DNA of 64,000 nucleotides. Source: Aeromicrobium sp. 9AM. Lineage in GTDB: Bacteria > Actinomycetota > Actinomycetes > Propionibacteriales > Nocardioidaceae. The stretch is from NCBI RefSeq assembly GCF_902506105.1, contig NZ_LR733304.1, forward strand, positions 2,491,832-2,555,831, given 5' to 3'. Shown here piece after piece: positions 63,803 through 64,000 of the stretch. The notes beneath the pieces are model-generated. The model did not search any database, was not told the origin of the DNA, and saw nothing but the letters and a program-made list of their open reading frames with translations. Each line of letters starts with the position of its first letter. The first letter of the stretch is position 1. A program made the translations under genes and the position numbers.

Positions 63803-64000
63803 TCATCTCCCGGTGAGCTTGTCGCCGATCCTCGCCAGGCGACTTGGCCGCGCCAGACCCTTGCCCTCACGCCGATCGGCCTCGCGATAGAGCCCGTACA
63901 TCGCGCGCACGCCCAGCCAGCGCAGCGGCTCGGGCTCCCAGCGGCGCACGCCACGGTTGACCCACGGCAGGCGTACGAGGTCGGTGTCGCGACCCAGCAC
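63803..64000 (-). CDS. C-terminal fragment of an unidentified protein (partial)
   Basis: The frame is open to the right edge; only the last 65 residues are seen: LGRDTDLVRLPWVNRGVRRW, then EPLRWLGVRAMYGLYREADRREGKGLARPSRLARIGDKLTGR. The Arg-rich helical end resembles tails of some actinobacterial FAD-dependent oxidoreductases, but this is a weak impression and the function should be taken as unknown. Confidence 0.5.
   Translation of the reverse strand: MLGRDTDLVRLPWVNRGVRRWEPEPLRWLGVRAMYGLYREADRREGKGLARPSRLARIGDKLTGR

Overview
The window is one contiguous piece of a high-GC actinobacterial chromosome. Gene content points to the order Propionibacteriales, with a Nocardioidaceae (Aeromicrobium/Nocardioides-like) genome as the best guess. 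The signs are a dnaK-grpE-dnaJ-hspR operon with HspR-type operators, an adrenodoxin-reductase-like FprA, ECF42 sigma with two DGPF proteins, a ykoEDC cassette behind a TPP riboswitch, many 4-bp ATGA/GTGA gene overlaps, GTG starts, and a set of apparently leaderless genes (TAnnnT 6-8 nt before the start codon). The genus is inference. I see no tRNA, rRNA, CRISPR array, insertion sequence or prophage; the region looks like ordinary core/shell chromosome decorated with short palindromic repeats.

Layout. 1-9.2 kb: end of an SGNH acyltransferase, a DUF1330/acyl-CoA dehydrogenase pair, a membrane protein with a pentapeptide-periodic tail, a BtuF-like metal receptor without a signal peptide, type II NADH dehydrogenase, and clpB behind a HAIR-like operator. 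9.3-14.9 kb: a frameshifted NiCoT nickel/cobalt transporter, then a three-gene extracytosolic flavin electron-transfer module (NqrB/RnfD-like membrane domain fused to a flavodoxin-reductase domain, ApbE, FMN-binding lipoprotein) and an FAD oxidoreductase. 15-24.7 kb: FprA, TetR, a secreted beta-helix protein, a DHA2 drug exporter, 3-hydroxyacyl-CoA dehydrogenase, a small putative autoregulator, a gamma-carbonic-anhydrase-like protein and an MFS protein. 24.8-31.2 kb: acyl-CoA synthetase, fatty acid desaturase, pyruvate carboxylase. 31.3-36.9 kb: a 19-codon leader ORF with a hairpin in front of a RIO-type kinase, then the heat-shock operon. 37-43 kb: three consecutive leaderless genes, one a metallopeptidase-like lipoprotein with an active and a degenerate copy of its domain; an MFS transporter; ECF42 sigma plus two DGPF proteins with a matching promoter. 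43-53.9 kb: a tandem pair of secreted Ig-like paralogues with duplicated promoters, a TetR unit with two operators, TrhO, amidase, a secreted metzincin and methionine aminopeptidase. 53.9-57.7 kb: an ABC-2 exporter plus two-component system bracketed by two copies of a 68-bp inverted repeat. 57.7-64 kb: a fatty-acid/acyl-CoA operon, the ykoE-ykoD-ykoC thiamine-precursor transporter behind a TPP riboswitch, a REP-like palindrome and the end of another gene.

How it fits together. HspR made from the end of the dnaK operon probably represses both dnaK and clpB through (C/G)TTGAGT-N7-TATCAAC sites, making one proteostasis regulon. Several metabolic units are lipid-related (two acyl-CoA dehydrogenases, MaoC hydratase, SDR, 3-hydroxyacyl-CoA dehydrogenase, acyl-CoA synthetase, desaturase), with pyruvate carboxylase for anaplerosis. 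Redox genes (NDH-2, FprA and the flavinylation module) form a second theme. The least explained signals are the leader-peptide/hairpin before the RIO kinase, the duplicated secreted proteins with 11-bp-periodic direct repeats, the half-dead double metallopeptidase, and the palindromic repeats, including one translated inside grpE.
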